IMG/VR virus record: IMGVR_UViG_3300017917_002280
Location: 1 to 64,000 of that record
Reading direction: 5' to 3' (one strand)
Origin: a virus
Length of the DNA stretch: 64,000 nucleotides
Within the stretch, counting starts at the first letter, position 1, and the number at the start of each line of letters is the position of its first letter. Under the pieces are notes generated by a model. That model was not told where the DNA came from. It saw only the letters and a list, made by a program, of their open reading frames with translations, and ran no database searches. Of this stretch, positions 57,409 through 63,648 are shown piece after piece. The position numbers and the translations under genes were made by a program.

Positions 57409-59334
57409 TTATACCTTAGTAATATCGCAGGCTCCAGCCACACATGCAAGCTCTTGGCTTCCAGTCGTATTGTCAGATGTTTCATAGTTCTGAAGCCAAT
57501 TCCAATCTAAATCGGCTGGTGTCTCTGATAATAGTTTAGCATATTCTGATTCAGAAATCTCCTGATATGGAGCTTGCTGGTAAACATGGTCTGAATATGG
57601 CAGGAATGAAATTCCAGAAAGTTCATCGATGTGGTCATAAACCCAAGCACCTACTGCCATCCATTCATCCTCTCTTACTGAAATTGTAATTGACGGCTTG
57701 TGCTCTGTCCAGTAACGCTGGTATGCCAACCATAGCTCAAGGTGTTGAATTGCAGTAAGGTCTTCTCTTGTAAGGGCATCCTGTGGAGCCTTTATTGGGA
57801 ATGTAAAAACAACTGTGTCGTTTGGCTTCATGACATCTGGCTCGCTCTTGATTCCCATATCCTTTAGGAAGTCTGTCACTGGATCTTTTACATCTGCGCG
57901 AATTGTTCTTGCGTAAAATTGACTGTGCCAAGTGTGCATTCCAGAAGAACAGTTGACCAATTGCGACACTGTTCCGGAAGGTTTTACGCAAGTAATTGCT
58001 GCTGCTGGTTTAATGTTCAGCTTATCTGCATATTCTTTGTTTATGGCGACAGCATGCTCTCTAAGTTCATCAAGCCATTGTGTTAACTTTTCGTACCCTT
58101 CTTTTCCGTTTAGAACGGAGTGTCCCAACTGACCTGTAAGCGAGACTCCAAGAAGTCTTTCCTCTTCACAGTTATTCTGCCACTGCTTTCTTAGATACTT
58201 GAATCTTGTAAATGTTGATTGGAATGTTCCAAGAATTGTTGCAAGCTCAACTTTCTTCTTTAGGTCTTCAAGGGTGTCTGTTTCTCTTACGACAACCTCT
58301 GTCAAGTTGCAAAATTCAAACGGTCTCAAAATAATTTCAGAGCACGGATTGGTTCCGAAATCAAAGCTCGCGTCTCTTCTTCCATTTTTTGCTGCGACTC
58401 TTTTAGCAGCATCTCTTGAGAAGATTCCTCTTTCTCCAGACTTTGAATCATACAAGGACTTCCACTCAGCCATGAATACTTCCATAGTTGGTTTTGTCTC
58501 ATATGTCGCAGAGTTGTTTGCAAGTGCTCTTTGACCATTGTACTCCCACCAAGAACCAGCTTTGGCTGCTGCCATATTTCTATCCTCAAGATCTGACAAA
58601 GAAATCATGGCGCTTCTACGAACACCACCAACAACAACAACTTCTGCAATCTTACACATAATGTCATGTGCCTCAATCGGGGTAATCTTTCTTCCAGCAG
58701 CATTGCGAATTGTTGAAATTGTAAACTTGAAAAGTCTGTTTAATGGCTCTGGGCCTGAAGCGCGACCTCCGAAAGTCTTAAGTCTTGCGCCTGCAGGACG
58801 CACTCTAGTCAAATCCCAATCTGGGATCTGACCTTGATAAAGGAGGGCAATGAGCTCTCTTAGAGCCTTTGCCCAGCCAGCTTTGGAATCCTCAACAACA
58901 ATGGTGGTATCGCTCTTCTCAAAGTGCTCGTTTACAACTGGAAGTTGATTTACATACTTTGACTCTACAGAGTACCCCACGCCTGTTCCACACATCAGAA
59001 TATACATGGCCTCGTCAAACGAGCGCAGGGAGTCTACTGGCAAATATGAACAGTTATAAATGCAAGTGTTATCTCTTTCAAGTGCTGGTCCTGCTGTCAT
59101 TAGCGCTCTCATTGAAGGCATAACATTGGTGTGTAAAATAGCACTTTCAATGTCGGACTTTATATTAGTCGGAACAGAATAATTGTTGTATTTTTCCAGT
59201 GCGTCAAAAATGTAATCTGTGAATCTAGAAACAGTCTCGTGCCAATCCTCCCTACGGTTTTCTTCCTCAATCCATCGTGCATATCTGGTCTTGTGAATAA
59301 CCTGCTGGTAGGCAGTTGGTAATGAAACTGTCAT
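57409..59334 (-). CDS. nrdJ: Class II (adenosylcobalamin-dependent) ribonucleotide reductase
   Basis: Reduces ribonucleotides for DNA synthesis. The ATG at 59,334 has GGAG about 9 nt upstream; an ATG 15 nt earlier is part of that site. The sequence is of the monomeric RTPR type: AYQQVIHKTRYARW at the start, CGTGVGYSVE, NPCSEIILRPFEFCNLTEV (Asn, thiyl-forming Cys, Glu, and the second redox Cys), KPSGTVSQLVNCSSGMHTWH, and a C-terminal Cys-x4-Cys pair in ELACVAGACDI for re-reduction. With 641 residues it is shorter than the Lactobacillus enzyme (about 740). Confidence 0.9.
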   Translation of the reverse strand: MTVSLPTAYQQVIHKTRYARWIEEENRREDWHETVSRFTDYIFDALEKYNNYSVPTNIKSDIESAILHTNVMPSMRALMTAGPALERDNTCIYNCSYLPVDSLRSFDEAMYILMCGTGVGYSVESKYVNQLPVVNEHFEKSDTTIVVEDSKAGWAKALRELIALLYQGQIPDWDLTRVRPAGARLKTFGGRASGPEPLNRLFKFTISTIRNAAGRKITPIEAHDIMCKIAEVVVVGGVRRSAMISLSDLEDRNMAAAKAGSWWEYNGQRALANNSATYETKPTMEVFMAEWKSLYDSKSGERGIFSRDAAKRVAAKNGRRDASFDFGTNPCSEIILRPFEFCNLTEVVVRETDTLEDLKKKVELATILGTFQSTFTRFKYLRKQWQNNCEEERLLGVSLTGQLGHSVLNGKEGYEKLTQWLDELREHAVAINKEYADKLNIKPAAAITCVKPSGTVSQLVNCSSGMHTWHSQFYARTIRADVKDPVTDFLKDMGIKSEPDVMKPNDTVVFTFPIKAPQDALTREDLTAIQHLELWLAYQRYWTEHKPSITISVREDEWMAVGAWVYDHIDELSGISFLPYSDHVYQQAPYQEISESEYAKLLSETPADLDWNWLQNYETSDNTTGSQELACVAGACDITKV

Positions 59335-59370
59335 AAAAATCTTCTCCATCTTTTAGTAAAGTTAAATAAT

Positions 59371-59386
59371 GCCACCAAAAGGTGGC
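59371..59386 (-). promoter_or_regulatory. Hairpin in the RNR leader
   Basis: GCCACC-TTTT-GGTGGC on the minus strand: a 6-bp perfect stem with a 4-nt loop, followed by ATTATTT. It lies between the predicted RNR transcription start and the ATG. It may be a weak attenuator or a message-stabilising leader element; it is too small for a cobalamin riboswitch, and no B12-box was seen. Confidence 0.4.
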
Positions 59387-59394
59387 GTTGGTAT

Positions 59395-59423
59395 ATTCTA
59401 TCAAATTATCTGTTAGTGGTCAA
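59395..59423 (-). promoter_or_regulatory. Promoter for the RNR operon
   Basis: Minus-strand TTGACC (59,418-59,423), 17 nt, TAGAAT (59,395-59,400), with TG before the -10. It would drive RNR and possibly the LamG-like, portal and capsid genes beyond it, since no terminator was seen before 48.9 kb. Confidence 0.55.
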
Positions 59424-59427
59424 ATTG

Positions 59428-59436
59428 TGGTAAGAT
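59428..59436 (+). promoter_or_regulatory. Extended -10 for the 69-aa gene, probably leaderless
   Basis: TGGTAAGAT ends 6 nt before the ATG at 59,443, so the transcript would start at or next to the initiation codon. No Shine-Dalgarno box precedes that ATG. The element overlaps the opposing RNR promoter region (face to face). Confidence 0.45.
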
Positions 59437-59442
59437 ACCTCC

Positions 59443-59652
59443 ATGATAACAATACAAGAAATACATGCGTATCAAAATCTAGTTGAATCTGGTGATGTGA
59501 AGCCAGTTATTTGCATATCAAACAAGGATCATGGGAAGATGATTCCTTGGATAAATGAAGATAAGCCCTGTTTTAAATGTTTAGCTTGTGAAACAAAAGT
59601 TTATCCAAGTATTAAAATCACTGAAGCAATTAAAAAATATTCAACTAAATGA
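59443..59652 (+). CDS. Small zinc-binding protein (69 aa), plus strand
   Basis: The only rightward gene inside the leftward block. It has CFKCLAC near residue 43 and a hydrophobic KPVICISNKDHGKMIPWI stretch, a likely zinc knuckle. It converges on the DUF2746-like gene with an 8-base overlap at the 3' ends. Codon pattern and the promoter-like box support it as real; the function is unknown. Confidence 0.6.
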   Translation: MITIQEIHAYQNLVESGDVKPVICISNKDHGKMIPWINEDKPCFKCLACETKVYPSIKITEAIKKYSTK

Positions 59653-60025
59653 TTTCGTCTTCTAGTTGAAGAACTCTTTTCTCAATCCTACCTATTTGAT
59701 CTTTGATAGATGTTCCATGATTTGGAGTAACTTCTTTTTCAACACTATCGATTCTCAGGCATAGGTAGCCAAGATTTTCTTCTATATTTTTAATTCTTTC
59801 AGCAACTCCGGGAACTTTGTCAAATCCCGGTCTCTCTTCAATTCCAAAATAATCGTCAAGGAAGTGTATTATTCTTTTCACTATCTTGAATATTTTTCTC
59901 AAGAAAATAGAAGCGGTGGTTGCAGCACCAATAATTGTGATAATTGTCATTAACCAGCCAGTATTATTCACGCCACAACCACCAATTCTATTACTCTGCT
60001 GAGTTCCTTCCATAGCGAGTGTCAT
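59645..60025 (-). CDS. DUF2746-like membrane protein, lysis accessory
   Basis: 126 residues. One N-terminal transmembrane helix (about 24-45: GWLMTIITIIGAATTASIF), a basic patch (KIFKIVKRI), then FGIEERPGFDKVPGVAERIKNIEE and TPNHGTSIKDQIGRIEKRV, which match the E-R-P-G ... G-V-x-E-R ... P-N-x-G-x-S-x-x-D pattern of the DUF2746 family encoded beside actinophage holins. It is probably a holin partner or regulator. Its 5' end overlaps the holin gene by 35 bases. Confidence 0.68.
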   Translation of the reverse strand: MTLAMEGTQQSNRIGGCGVNNTGWLMTIITIIGAATTASIFLRKIFKIVKRIIHFLDDYFGIEERPGFDKVPGVAERIKNIEENLGYLCLRIDSVEKEVTPNHGTSIKDQIGRIEKRVLQLEDEII

Positions 60026-60209
60026 TGGGGTCTAGCATTCCATAGCCAAGTGTAATTACTGCTGCAATACCTGAGCTTGCAATTGCCTTCCAGCCCTCGC
60101 CATCAATCTCAAAAACATTCTGACCAAGAGCAATGTACTGAGCAAGTGCTGTAGCACCAAATGTCTTGAGCAGGGTCTTTAGAGCTGCTTTTGTCTTTTT
60201 GTTTAGCAT
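59991..60209 (-). CDS. Holin
   Basis: 72 residues with two hydrophobic helices (about 13-30, LKTFGATALAQYIALG; about 39-58, WKAIASSGIAAVITLGYGML) and a short polar C-terminus PNDTRYGR. This is the familiar actinophage holin plan, including the W-K-A ... P-N-D-x-R-Y-G ending. Holins puncture the membrane to time lysis. It is the first gene of the leftward block, right beside the A/T-only divergent region, with AGGAG in its leader. Confidence 0.72.
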   Translation of the reverse strand: MLNKKTKAALKTLLKTFGATALAQYIALGQNVFEIDGEGWKAIASSGIAAVITLGYGMLDPNDTRYGRNSAE

Positions 60210-60226
60210 AGTGTATAATCTCCTTC

Positions 60227-60315
60227 TATATTTATAATATATATAATATATATAAATTTTAAATATTATTTATATTTATTATTATTTATATATAAATAAT
60301 AATAAATAAATTATA
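60227..60315. promoter_or_regulatory. A/T-only divergent region with 36-nt palindrome
   Basis: 89 consecutive base pairs contain no G or C. Between 60,273 and 60,308 lies a perfect 36-nt palindrome with its centre between 60,290 and 60,291. Other A/T inverted repeats precede it. The region separates holin (leftward) from thyX (rightward), so promoters in both directions are expected; TATA-like hexamers are numerous but none can be singled out. It could also be a DNA-unwinding element of an origin. Confidence 0.6.
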
Positions 60316-60332
60316 CACGAAAGGTTTTTATC

Positions 60333-61025
60333 TTGATTAAAGTTCTTGACAATGGTTATGTAAAATTGATTAACAATATGGGTTCTGACATTGATGTTGT
60401 TAATGCTGCTAGAGCTTCTTTTGAAAAAGAAGTTTCTGAAATGTCAGAGGGTGATGATAAACTATTACGATTCCTGATTGAACATAAACATGATTCAACT
60501 TTGAGGCACTGCACTATGACTTTTGAAGTCTACGCACCGTTGATGGTCGCTCGCCAATGGTATAAGCATGCGGTAGCAAGCACACACTTGGACGACCAGA
60601 TGGGCTGGAACGAGTCAAGTCGCAGGTATATAACCGAAAATGAGGTCTTTTATATTCCCGAGCCAGAGCAATGGCGTTCCATGCCGGAAAATAAGAAGCA
60701 AGGCTCTGGTGGTCCGGTTTCGCCAGAAGTCGGCAACAAGTTTGAGGAATTGATGAATCGCACGGTGGAACTAGGGCTTGCGAATTACAGAGAAGCACTT
60801 TCGGCAAATATAGCCCCAGAACAGGCAAGGCTACTATTGCCTGCATACTCTATGTATGTTCGCTGGCGTTGGACAACATCTTTGAACTCCGTTCTTCACT
60901 TTCTTTCTTTGAGATTGAAGAATGATTCCCAATTTGAAATCCGGGAATACGCAAAGGCCATCTTGACTCAAATTGAGGATATATATCCAAGATCTATCGA
61001 ACATTGGATGAATACCCGTGTCTGA
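60333..61025 (+). CDS. thyX: Flavin-dependent thymidylate synthase
   Basis: Makes dTMP from dUMP using FAD and methylenetetrahydrofolate. 230 residues; starts with TTG after GAAAGG. Family patterns: HDSTLRHCTMTFEV (H-x-S-x3-H), VARQW (residues 72-76), NESSRRY (93-99) and a C-terminal LPAYSMYVRWRWTTSLNSVL, then FLSLRLKNDSQFEIREYAKAI. The signature R-H-R-x7-S region is altered: it reads K78-H79-A80, with Ser83 separated from Asn93-Glu94 by nine residues instead of one. Confidence 0.88.
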   Translation: MIKVLDNGYVKLINNMGSDIDVVNAARASFEKEVSEMSEGDDKLLRFLIEHKHDSTLRHCTMTFEVYAPLMVARQWYKHAVASTHLDDQMGWNESSRRYITENEVFYIPEPEQWRSMPENKKQGSGGPVSPEVGNKFEELMNRTVELGLANYREALSANIAPEQARLLLPAYSMYVRWRWTTSLNSVLHFLSLRLKNDSQFEIREYAKAILTQIEDIYPRSIEHWMNTRV

Positions 61026-61230
61026 GTCAAATGAAAACACCCCCGAAATTTTGAACATGGATGAAAATCTAGGCGCTCTTCTTTACATTATGCTTGGAAG
61101 AGTGTATGATATGCTCGTGATTATCGCAGATAGTCAAGGAAAGGGTGAAGACGCAGCGAAGCTGATGAAACTTCACCAAGAGGGACAACTTATGTGTCCC
61201 CCGCCAAGTTTGGCTTTCGACAACGAATAG
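61018..61230 (+). CDS. Small helical protein between thyX and the Ntn-hydrolase (70 aa)
   Basis: Starts with GTG 8 bases inside the end of thyX. The body is one long helix (NLGALLYIMLGRVYDMLVII) followed by a helical AKLMKLHQEGQL and CPPP near the C-terminus. It is probably real because of coupling and spacing to the next gene (9 bp). No function recognised. Confidence 0.55.
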   Translation: MSESNENTPEILNMDENLGALLYIMLGRVYDMLVIIADSQGKGEDAAKLMKLHQEGQLMCPPPSLAFDNE

Positions 61231-61239
61231 GAGAAAAAA

Positions 61240-61764
61240 TTGACTTGCATTGTTGCTGTAACAGATGGTAAAACCGTTCATATGGCTGCCGATAGAGGTG
61301 CTAGCGATGGACATGTGATTTTGAAGCTAGCAAAGCCTAAGATTCATAAAAATGGAGAATATCTCATCGGATATGCTGGATCTATGTCTGGTGGACAGCT
61401 TTTGCAATCAATCGCCCTTCCCGCCATTCCTAAGAAGGAACTTCACTCATTCATGCGTACAGGCTTTTTAAAGGCCCTTAGAGACGCGATTGAAAATTAT
61501 GGTATTGGAACATCAGAAGCAGATGAATCTGTCATCCTCGTGGCTTGTAGGGGTCGTATATTCGAAATTAGCCCTAGTGATTGGAGTGTTGCAGAATGGA
61601 GATCAACTGCCATCGGTTCTGGAGCACCTGTGGCTCTTGGAGCCATGTATGTCATGGAGTCAAATGGAGTTGAAGATTACAAAACCATTGTTACCACCGC
61701 CGTTGAAGCTGCCTGCGAATTGTCTCCAACTTGCAAATTGCCCATCGATTACGAGACAATTTAA
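61240..61764 (+). CDS. Proteasome/HslV-like Ntn-hydrolase
   Basis: 174 residues, about the size of HslV. It starts with TTG after AGGAG at 6-nt spacing. The next residue is Thr, which would be Thr1 after Met removal. Counted from it, Asp17 (MAADRG) and Lys33 (LAKPKIHKNGE) are at exactly the positions used by proteasome beta subunits and HslV. IGYAGSMSGGQLLQ fits the Gly-rich S-loop, and AIGSGAPVALGAMYV the later Gly-Ser-Gly motif. It is expected to be a threonine peptidase or related amidohydrolase; no ATPase partner was seen. Confidence 0.75.
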   Translation: MTCIVAVTDGKTVHMAADRGASDGHVILKLAKPKIHKNGEYLIGYAGSMSGGQLLQSIALPAIPKKELHSFMRTGFLKALRDAIENYGIGTSEADESVILVACRGRIFEISPSDWSVAEWRSTAIGSGAPVALGAMYVMESNGVEDYKTIVTTAVEAACELSPTCKLPIDYETI

Positions 61765-61890
61765 AACACCCACACAAATAGTACCTATTTTAGAAAAATG
61801 TGAATAATATTTTTTCTTGTACGATACACGATTTCTGGCAAAAAATCCCTTAATAAATAGTGAGCACATACGGCGTGTCGCCTTTGCGAT
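61765..61890. other. Non-coding spacer before the rightward cassette array
   Basis: No convincing gene. It is A/T-rich at first (ATATTTTTTCTTG near 61,808) and includes a CCCTT (61,845-61,850 area) with no matching AAGGG, so it resembles half of the array's terminators. At 61,871-61,881 is CGGCGTGTCGC, which recurs at the same distance upstream of the last promoter of the array. Confidence 0.5.
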
Positions 61891-61911
61891 GTCGTACCCC
61901 TATGCTAGTGT
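61891..61911 (+). promoter_or_regulatory. Array promoter P1
   Basis: GTC (61,891-61,893), 12 nt, TAGTGT (61,906-61,911), with TG two bases before the -10. The upstream box CGGCGTGTCGC is at 61,871. It drives the 41-residue peptide gene; the leader ends in CGAAAGG. Confidence 0.65.
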
Positions 61912-61947
61912 TCTACCTATCAGCAAGGACAACCGAAAGGAAATGAA

Positions 61948-62073
61948 ATGCTCTCCATCGCCACCTACGCCGCCGTCCTCTCCCGCATGGTCGGTGAGGG
62001 TACTTTCGACCTGACGGCTGATGAGGCTCAGGCTCTCATCGCCGCCGCCGTCAACGACAAGGCGTACCTCTAA
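61948..62073 (+). CDS. Small Ala-rich protein (41 aa)
   Basis: ATG after GAAAGG. Sequence begins MLSIATYAAVLSRMVGEG, then FDLTADEAQALIAAAVN. It looks like one or two amphipathic helices. G/C-rich codons (GCC, ATC, CTC) contrast with the A/T-rich genes to its left. Function unknown. Confidence 0.55.
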   Translation: MLSIATYAAVLSRMVGEGTFDLTADEAQALIAAAVNDKAYL

Positions 62074-62080
62074 CGACTAA

Positions 62081-62102
62081 GGTGGGGGCGAAAGCCCCCA
62101 CC
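62081..62102 (+). terminator. G/C-rich hairpin with GAAA loop
   Basis: Perfect 9-bp stem GGTGGGGGC/GCCCCCACC closed by a GAAA tetraloop, 7 nt after the stop of the 41-residue gene. It has no U-run, so it may act as an RNA-stabilising hairpin or a U-less terminator rather than an intrinsic terminator. Confidence 0.6.
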
Positions 62103-62105
62103 GAT

Positions 62106-62126
62106 GTCAGACCCTTGTGCTAGTAT
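62106..62126 (+). promoter_or_regulatory. Array promoter P2
   Basis: GTC (62,106-62,108), 12 nt, TAGTAT (62,121-62,126), with TG before the -10 (CCCTTGTGC). It begins 4 nt after the GAAA hairpin. Leader ends in GAATGAAAGG. Confidence 0.68.
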
Positions 62127-62156
62127 CTGACTAAGAACCGAATGAAAGGCTACAAA

Positions 62157-62300
62157 ATGAACGCAAAGACTATCGCCACCTACCGCGCCAAGTGCGAGGC
62201 TCAGGGTTTCGATTGGGCAGACTACTGCGACTGTGACGAGTGGACACTCTCAATGCTGTTTGACACTTGGGAAGAAGACGAAAGCGAGGACTACCTCTGA
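62157..62300 (+). CDS. Small acidic protein (47 aa)
   Basis: ATG with GAAAGG 7 nt upstream. Contains AKCEAQGFDWADYCDCDEWT (three Cys) and an acidic C-terminus (WEEDESEDYL). The stop overlaps the next start (TGATG). Function unknown; first of a three-gene cassette. Confidence 0.6.
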   Translation: MNAKTIATYRAKCEAQGFDWADYCDCDEWTLSMLFDTWEEDESEDYL

Positions 62301-62545
62301 TGAGTGACCGTAACGAAATGTTTGACCACTTTCTAGATGAGTGCTACCCAACTGTAAACATTGTGGGGATTGACTTCTACCCTGCCGACATTCTGTTTGA
62401 GTGTGACCCGATTGCGTATCGCGTTGCGATGAATGATTGGTTTGACGCGCAATGCTCTGACGGCATTCACAACTCAATCAGCGAAGGCTACAGCGTTTGC
62501 GATTGGTGCGGTGAGGATGTGCGCGATGAGGATGGTGACGAATGA
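62300..62545 (+). CDS. Small acidic protein with CxxCGED motif (81 aa)
   Basis: The start at 62,300 is in a TGATG junction; an earlier in-frame ATG would run backward through the 47-residue gene and is not preferred. Sequence MSDRNEMFDHFLDECYP ... DPIAYRVAMNDWFDAQC, ending CDWCGEDVRDEDGDE. The C-x-x-C-G-E-D end is shared with the 45-residue protein of the second cassette. Confidence 0.65.
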   Translation: MSDRNEMFDHFLDECYPTVNIVGIDFYPADILFECDPIAYRVAMNDWFDAQCSDGIHNSISEGYSVCDWCGEDVRDEDGDE

Positions 62546-62601
62546 CCACACTATTTATTCTCGCCATCATCCTGTTTGCTTCTGCGATGTTCGTGCCTTA
62601 A
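62542..62601 (+). CDS. Single-helix membrane peptide (19 aa)
   Basis: ATGA overlap with the CxxC gene. MTTLFILAIILFASAMFVP is almost wholly hydrophobic and just long enough to span the membrane. Very short, but the coupling and a matching membrane peptide at the same place in the second cassette support it. Confidence 0.5.
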   Translation: MTTLFILAIILFASAMFVP

Positions 62602-62603
62602 AT

Positions 62604-62625
62604 CCCTTGTAAATAAAGGGTTTTT
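62604..62625 (+). terminator. Intrinsic terminator h1
   Basis: CCCTT-(7 nt)-AAGGG hairpin followed by TTTTT, 2 nt after the 19-residue peptide stop. It is preceded by AAAT. It is one of five hairpins with the same stem and 7-nt loop. Confidence 0.75.
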
Positions 62626-62640
62626 CGCACCCTCAAATTT

Positions 62641-62663
62641 CCCTTATTCCATAAGGGTTTTTT
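62641..62663 (+). terminator. Intrinsic terminator h2
   Basis: CCCTT-ATTCCAT-AAGGG followed by TTTTTT. Second of a tandem pair with h1; its hairpin sequence is identical to h4. Confidence 0.78.
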
Positions 62664-62672
62664 GGGGGTCGC

Positions 62673-62703
62673 GGAGCGCCCCCGGACAAATCCGACATTT
62701 AAG
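62673..62703 (+). repeat. 31-nt duplicated element, copy A
   Basis: GGAGCGCCCCCGGACAAATC, then CGACATTTAAG; 28 of 31 positions agree with copy B at 63,680-63,710. In both copies it follows the terminator pair and is followed by a TGTGA/TCACA-type hairpin and CAGAAA-x-TCT. Confidence 0.85.
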
Positions 62704-62790
62704 ACAGTTACGAATGTGACGCAGTTCACAGAAAATTCTAAATTCGGACATTCAGGACATACATTTATGCATTCGGAGTGCATAAAAAAT

Positions 62791-62812
62791 CCCTTACGGA
62801 ATAAGGGTTTTT
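62791..62812 (+). terminator. Intrinsic terminator h3
   Basis: CCCTT-ACGGAAT-AAGGG followed by TTTTT, about 50 nt before promoter P3. Same 5-bp stem and 7-nt loop as the other four. Confidence 0.75.
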
Positions 62813-62865
62813 CAGCTGTCTATGCATAGGTATGCATAAGAAATACCTACCCCGCTGTGAAGTGT

Positions 62866-62886
62866 GTCAGGGGGGTATGCTAAGAT
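62866..62886 (+). promoter_or_regulatory. Array promoter P3
   Basis: GTC (62,866-62,868), 12 nt, TAAGAT (62,881-62,886), with TG before the -10 (TATGC). The intervening segment is G-rich here instead of ACCC. Leader ends in AACGAAAGGG. Confidence 0.62.
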
Positions 62887-62917
62887 GGGGGGTATCAACC
62901 AAACGAAAGGGCATCTA

Positions 62918-63163
62918 ATGTCTACTGTGAACCTTGTCAAGTCCCGTACTGTTGGTGGTATCCGCTTCACCACCCCCGCCATCGGCATGGAAATCACCAC
63001 GCCTAGCGGCGATTGGGGTATGGTGTATGAGGTCGCACCTCACACCACCAAAGATGGGCGCGAGTCGTATCGCTGTCGCATCGCCAAGTCTCACCGCCAC
63101 GAGTCTCGTTGGGTGACTGTCTATTGGTTGCGCTGTGATGGTGAGCGTTACACCGTAATCTAA
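62918..63163 (+). CDS. Small basic beta-rich protein (81 aa)
   Basis: The ATG at 62,918 follows GAAAGGG; longer versions starting upstream would read through promoter P3. Sequence MSTVNLVKSRTVGGIRFTTP, GDWGMVYEVAPHTTKDGRES, then RESYRCRIAKSHRHESRWVT. Probably a small SH3-like or OB-like barrel. Function unknown. Confidence 0.62.
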   Translation: MSTVNLVKSRTVGGIRFTTPAIGMEITTPSGDWGMVYEVAPHTTKDGRESYRCRIAKSHRHESRWVTVYWLRCDGERYTVI

Positions 63164-63164
63164 T

Positions 63165-63185
63165 GTCGTACCCTTGTGGTACACT
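63165..63185 (+). promoter_or_regulatory. Array promoter P4
   Basis: GTC (63,165-63,167), 12 nt, TACACT (63,180-63,185), with TG before the -10 (CCCTTGTGG). It overlaps the stop of the 81-residue gene by almost nothing, so no terminator separates the two units. Leader ends in AACGAAAGGC. Confidence 0.65.
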
Positions 63186-63216
63186 CACCCTAACCAACCA
63201 AACGAAAGGCAAACTA

Positions 63217-63381
63217 ATGGCTAGTCTTGAATCTGTCGGCGCACTTGTTGACGCTATTCAGGCATCGGGCAGGACAACCGACAGGGGTTCCGCTTATGCC
63301 TACGCTATGGGTATGGTTTCATCATACCTTGACGATGCGCTTATTGAGCGCATGACCAACGACATGAAGGCAGGTGCGTGA
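63217..63381 (+). CDS. Small helical protein (54 aa)
   Basis: ATG at 63,217 after GAAAGG. MASLESVGALVDAIQASGRT, then YAYAMGMVSSYLDDALIERM. Helical, Ala-rich. The stop forms TGATG with the next gene. First gene of the second three-gene cassette. Confidence 0.62.
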   Translation: MASLESVGALVDAIQASGRTTDRGSAYAYAMGMVSSYLDDALIERMTNDMKAGA

Positions 63382-63518
63382 TGGGTGCGATGAAAGACCT
63401 TGTGAATGCAGGGTGCTACTACTGTGGCGAGGACAACCCAACCGAACTGCGTAACTATGGCGAGATTGTTGCTATCTGCGAAAACTGTGCAACACTTGAG
63501 AGTGGGGAGTGTGTCTGA
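63381..63518 (+). CDS. Zinc-ribbon protein with CxxCGED motif (45 aa)
   Basis: GCYYCGEDNPTE (Cys12, Cys15), then AICENCATLE (Cys33, Cys36): a four-Cys zinc ribbon. The CxxCGED repeats that of the 81-residue protein in the other cassette. Stop and next start overlap (TGATG). Confidence 0.65.
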   Translation: MGAMKDLVNAGCYYCGEDNPTELRNYGEIVAICENCATLESGECV

Positions 63519-63625
63519 TGTTTTTATTCTATGCGCTTGTTTCTGTTGGTGCTGTGTTGTGGTTTGTTGATTTCATCGGTTGGGTGAATAAGCAAATCGA
63601 ACCCGAGAAATCCCTTATTCCATAA
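63518..63625 (+). CDS. Single-helix membrane peptide (35 aa)
   Basis: MFLFYALVSVGAVLWFVDFI is one membrane helix; the short C-terminus (NKQIEPEKSLIP) is polar. The stop codon lies inside terminator h4. It parallels the 19-residue membrane peptide of the first cassette. Confidence 0.58.
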   Translation: MFLFYALVSVGAVLWFVDFIGWVNKQIEPEKSLIP

Positions 63626-63634
63626 GGGTTTTTT
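63612..63634 (+). terminator. Intrinsic terminator h4
   Basis: CCCTT-ATTCCAT-AAGGG followed by TTTTTT; hairpin identical to h2. The last codons of the membrane peptide form its 5' arm. Confidence 0.75.
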
Positions 63635-63648
63635 CGACCCCCGAAAAT

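Larger units (their letters stand above)
62602..62865. other. Non-coding spacer with tandem terminators and element A
   Basis: About 260 bp without a gene between two mini-operons. It holds terminators h1, h2 and h3, the hairpin GGGGGTCGC-GGA-GCG-CCCCC near 62,664, element A, a TGTGA ... TCACA inverted repeat near 62,716, CAGAAAATTCT, and TATGCATAGGTATGCATA near 62,821. Open frames here are not convincing. Confidence 0.7.

Noticed and set aside
59350-59400. Cobalamin riboswitch before the B12-dependent RNR
   Set aside because: The leader is only about 50 nt, with one 6-bp hairpin and no B12-box; too short for such an aptamer.
61817-62014. 65-residue plus-strand frame spanning the spacer and the 41-residue gene
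   Set aside because: It runs across promoter P1 in another frame and has no ribosome site; the 41-residue gene has GAAAGG and the array leader.
62598-63212. Several minus-strand frames in the right-end array
   Set aside because: They cross terminators and promoters and oppose well-started plus-strand genes; G/C-rich sequence leaves frames open by chance.
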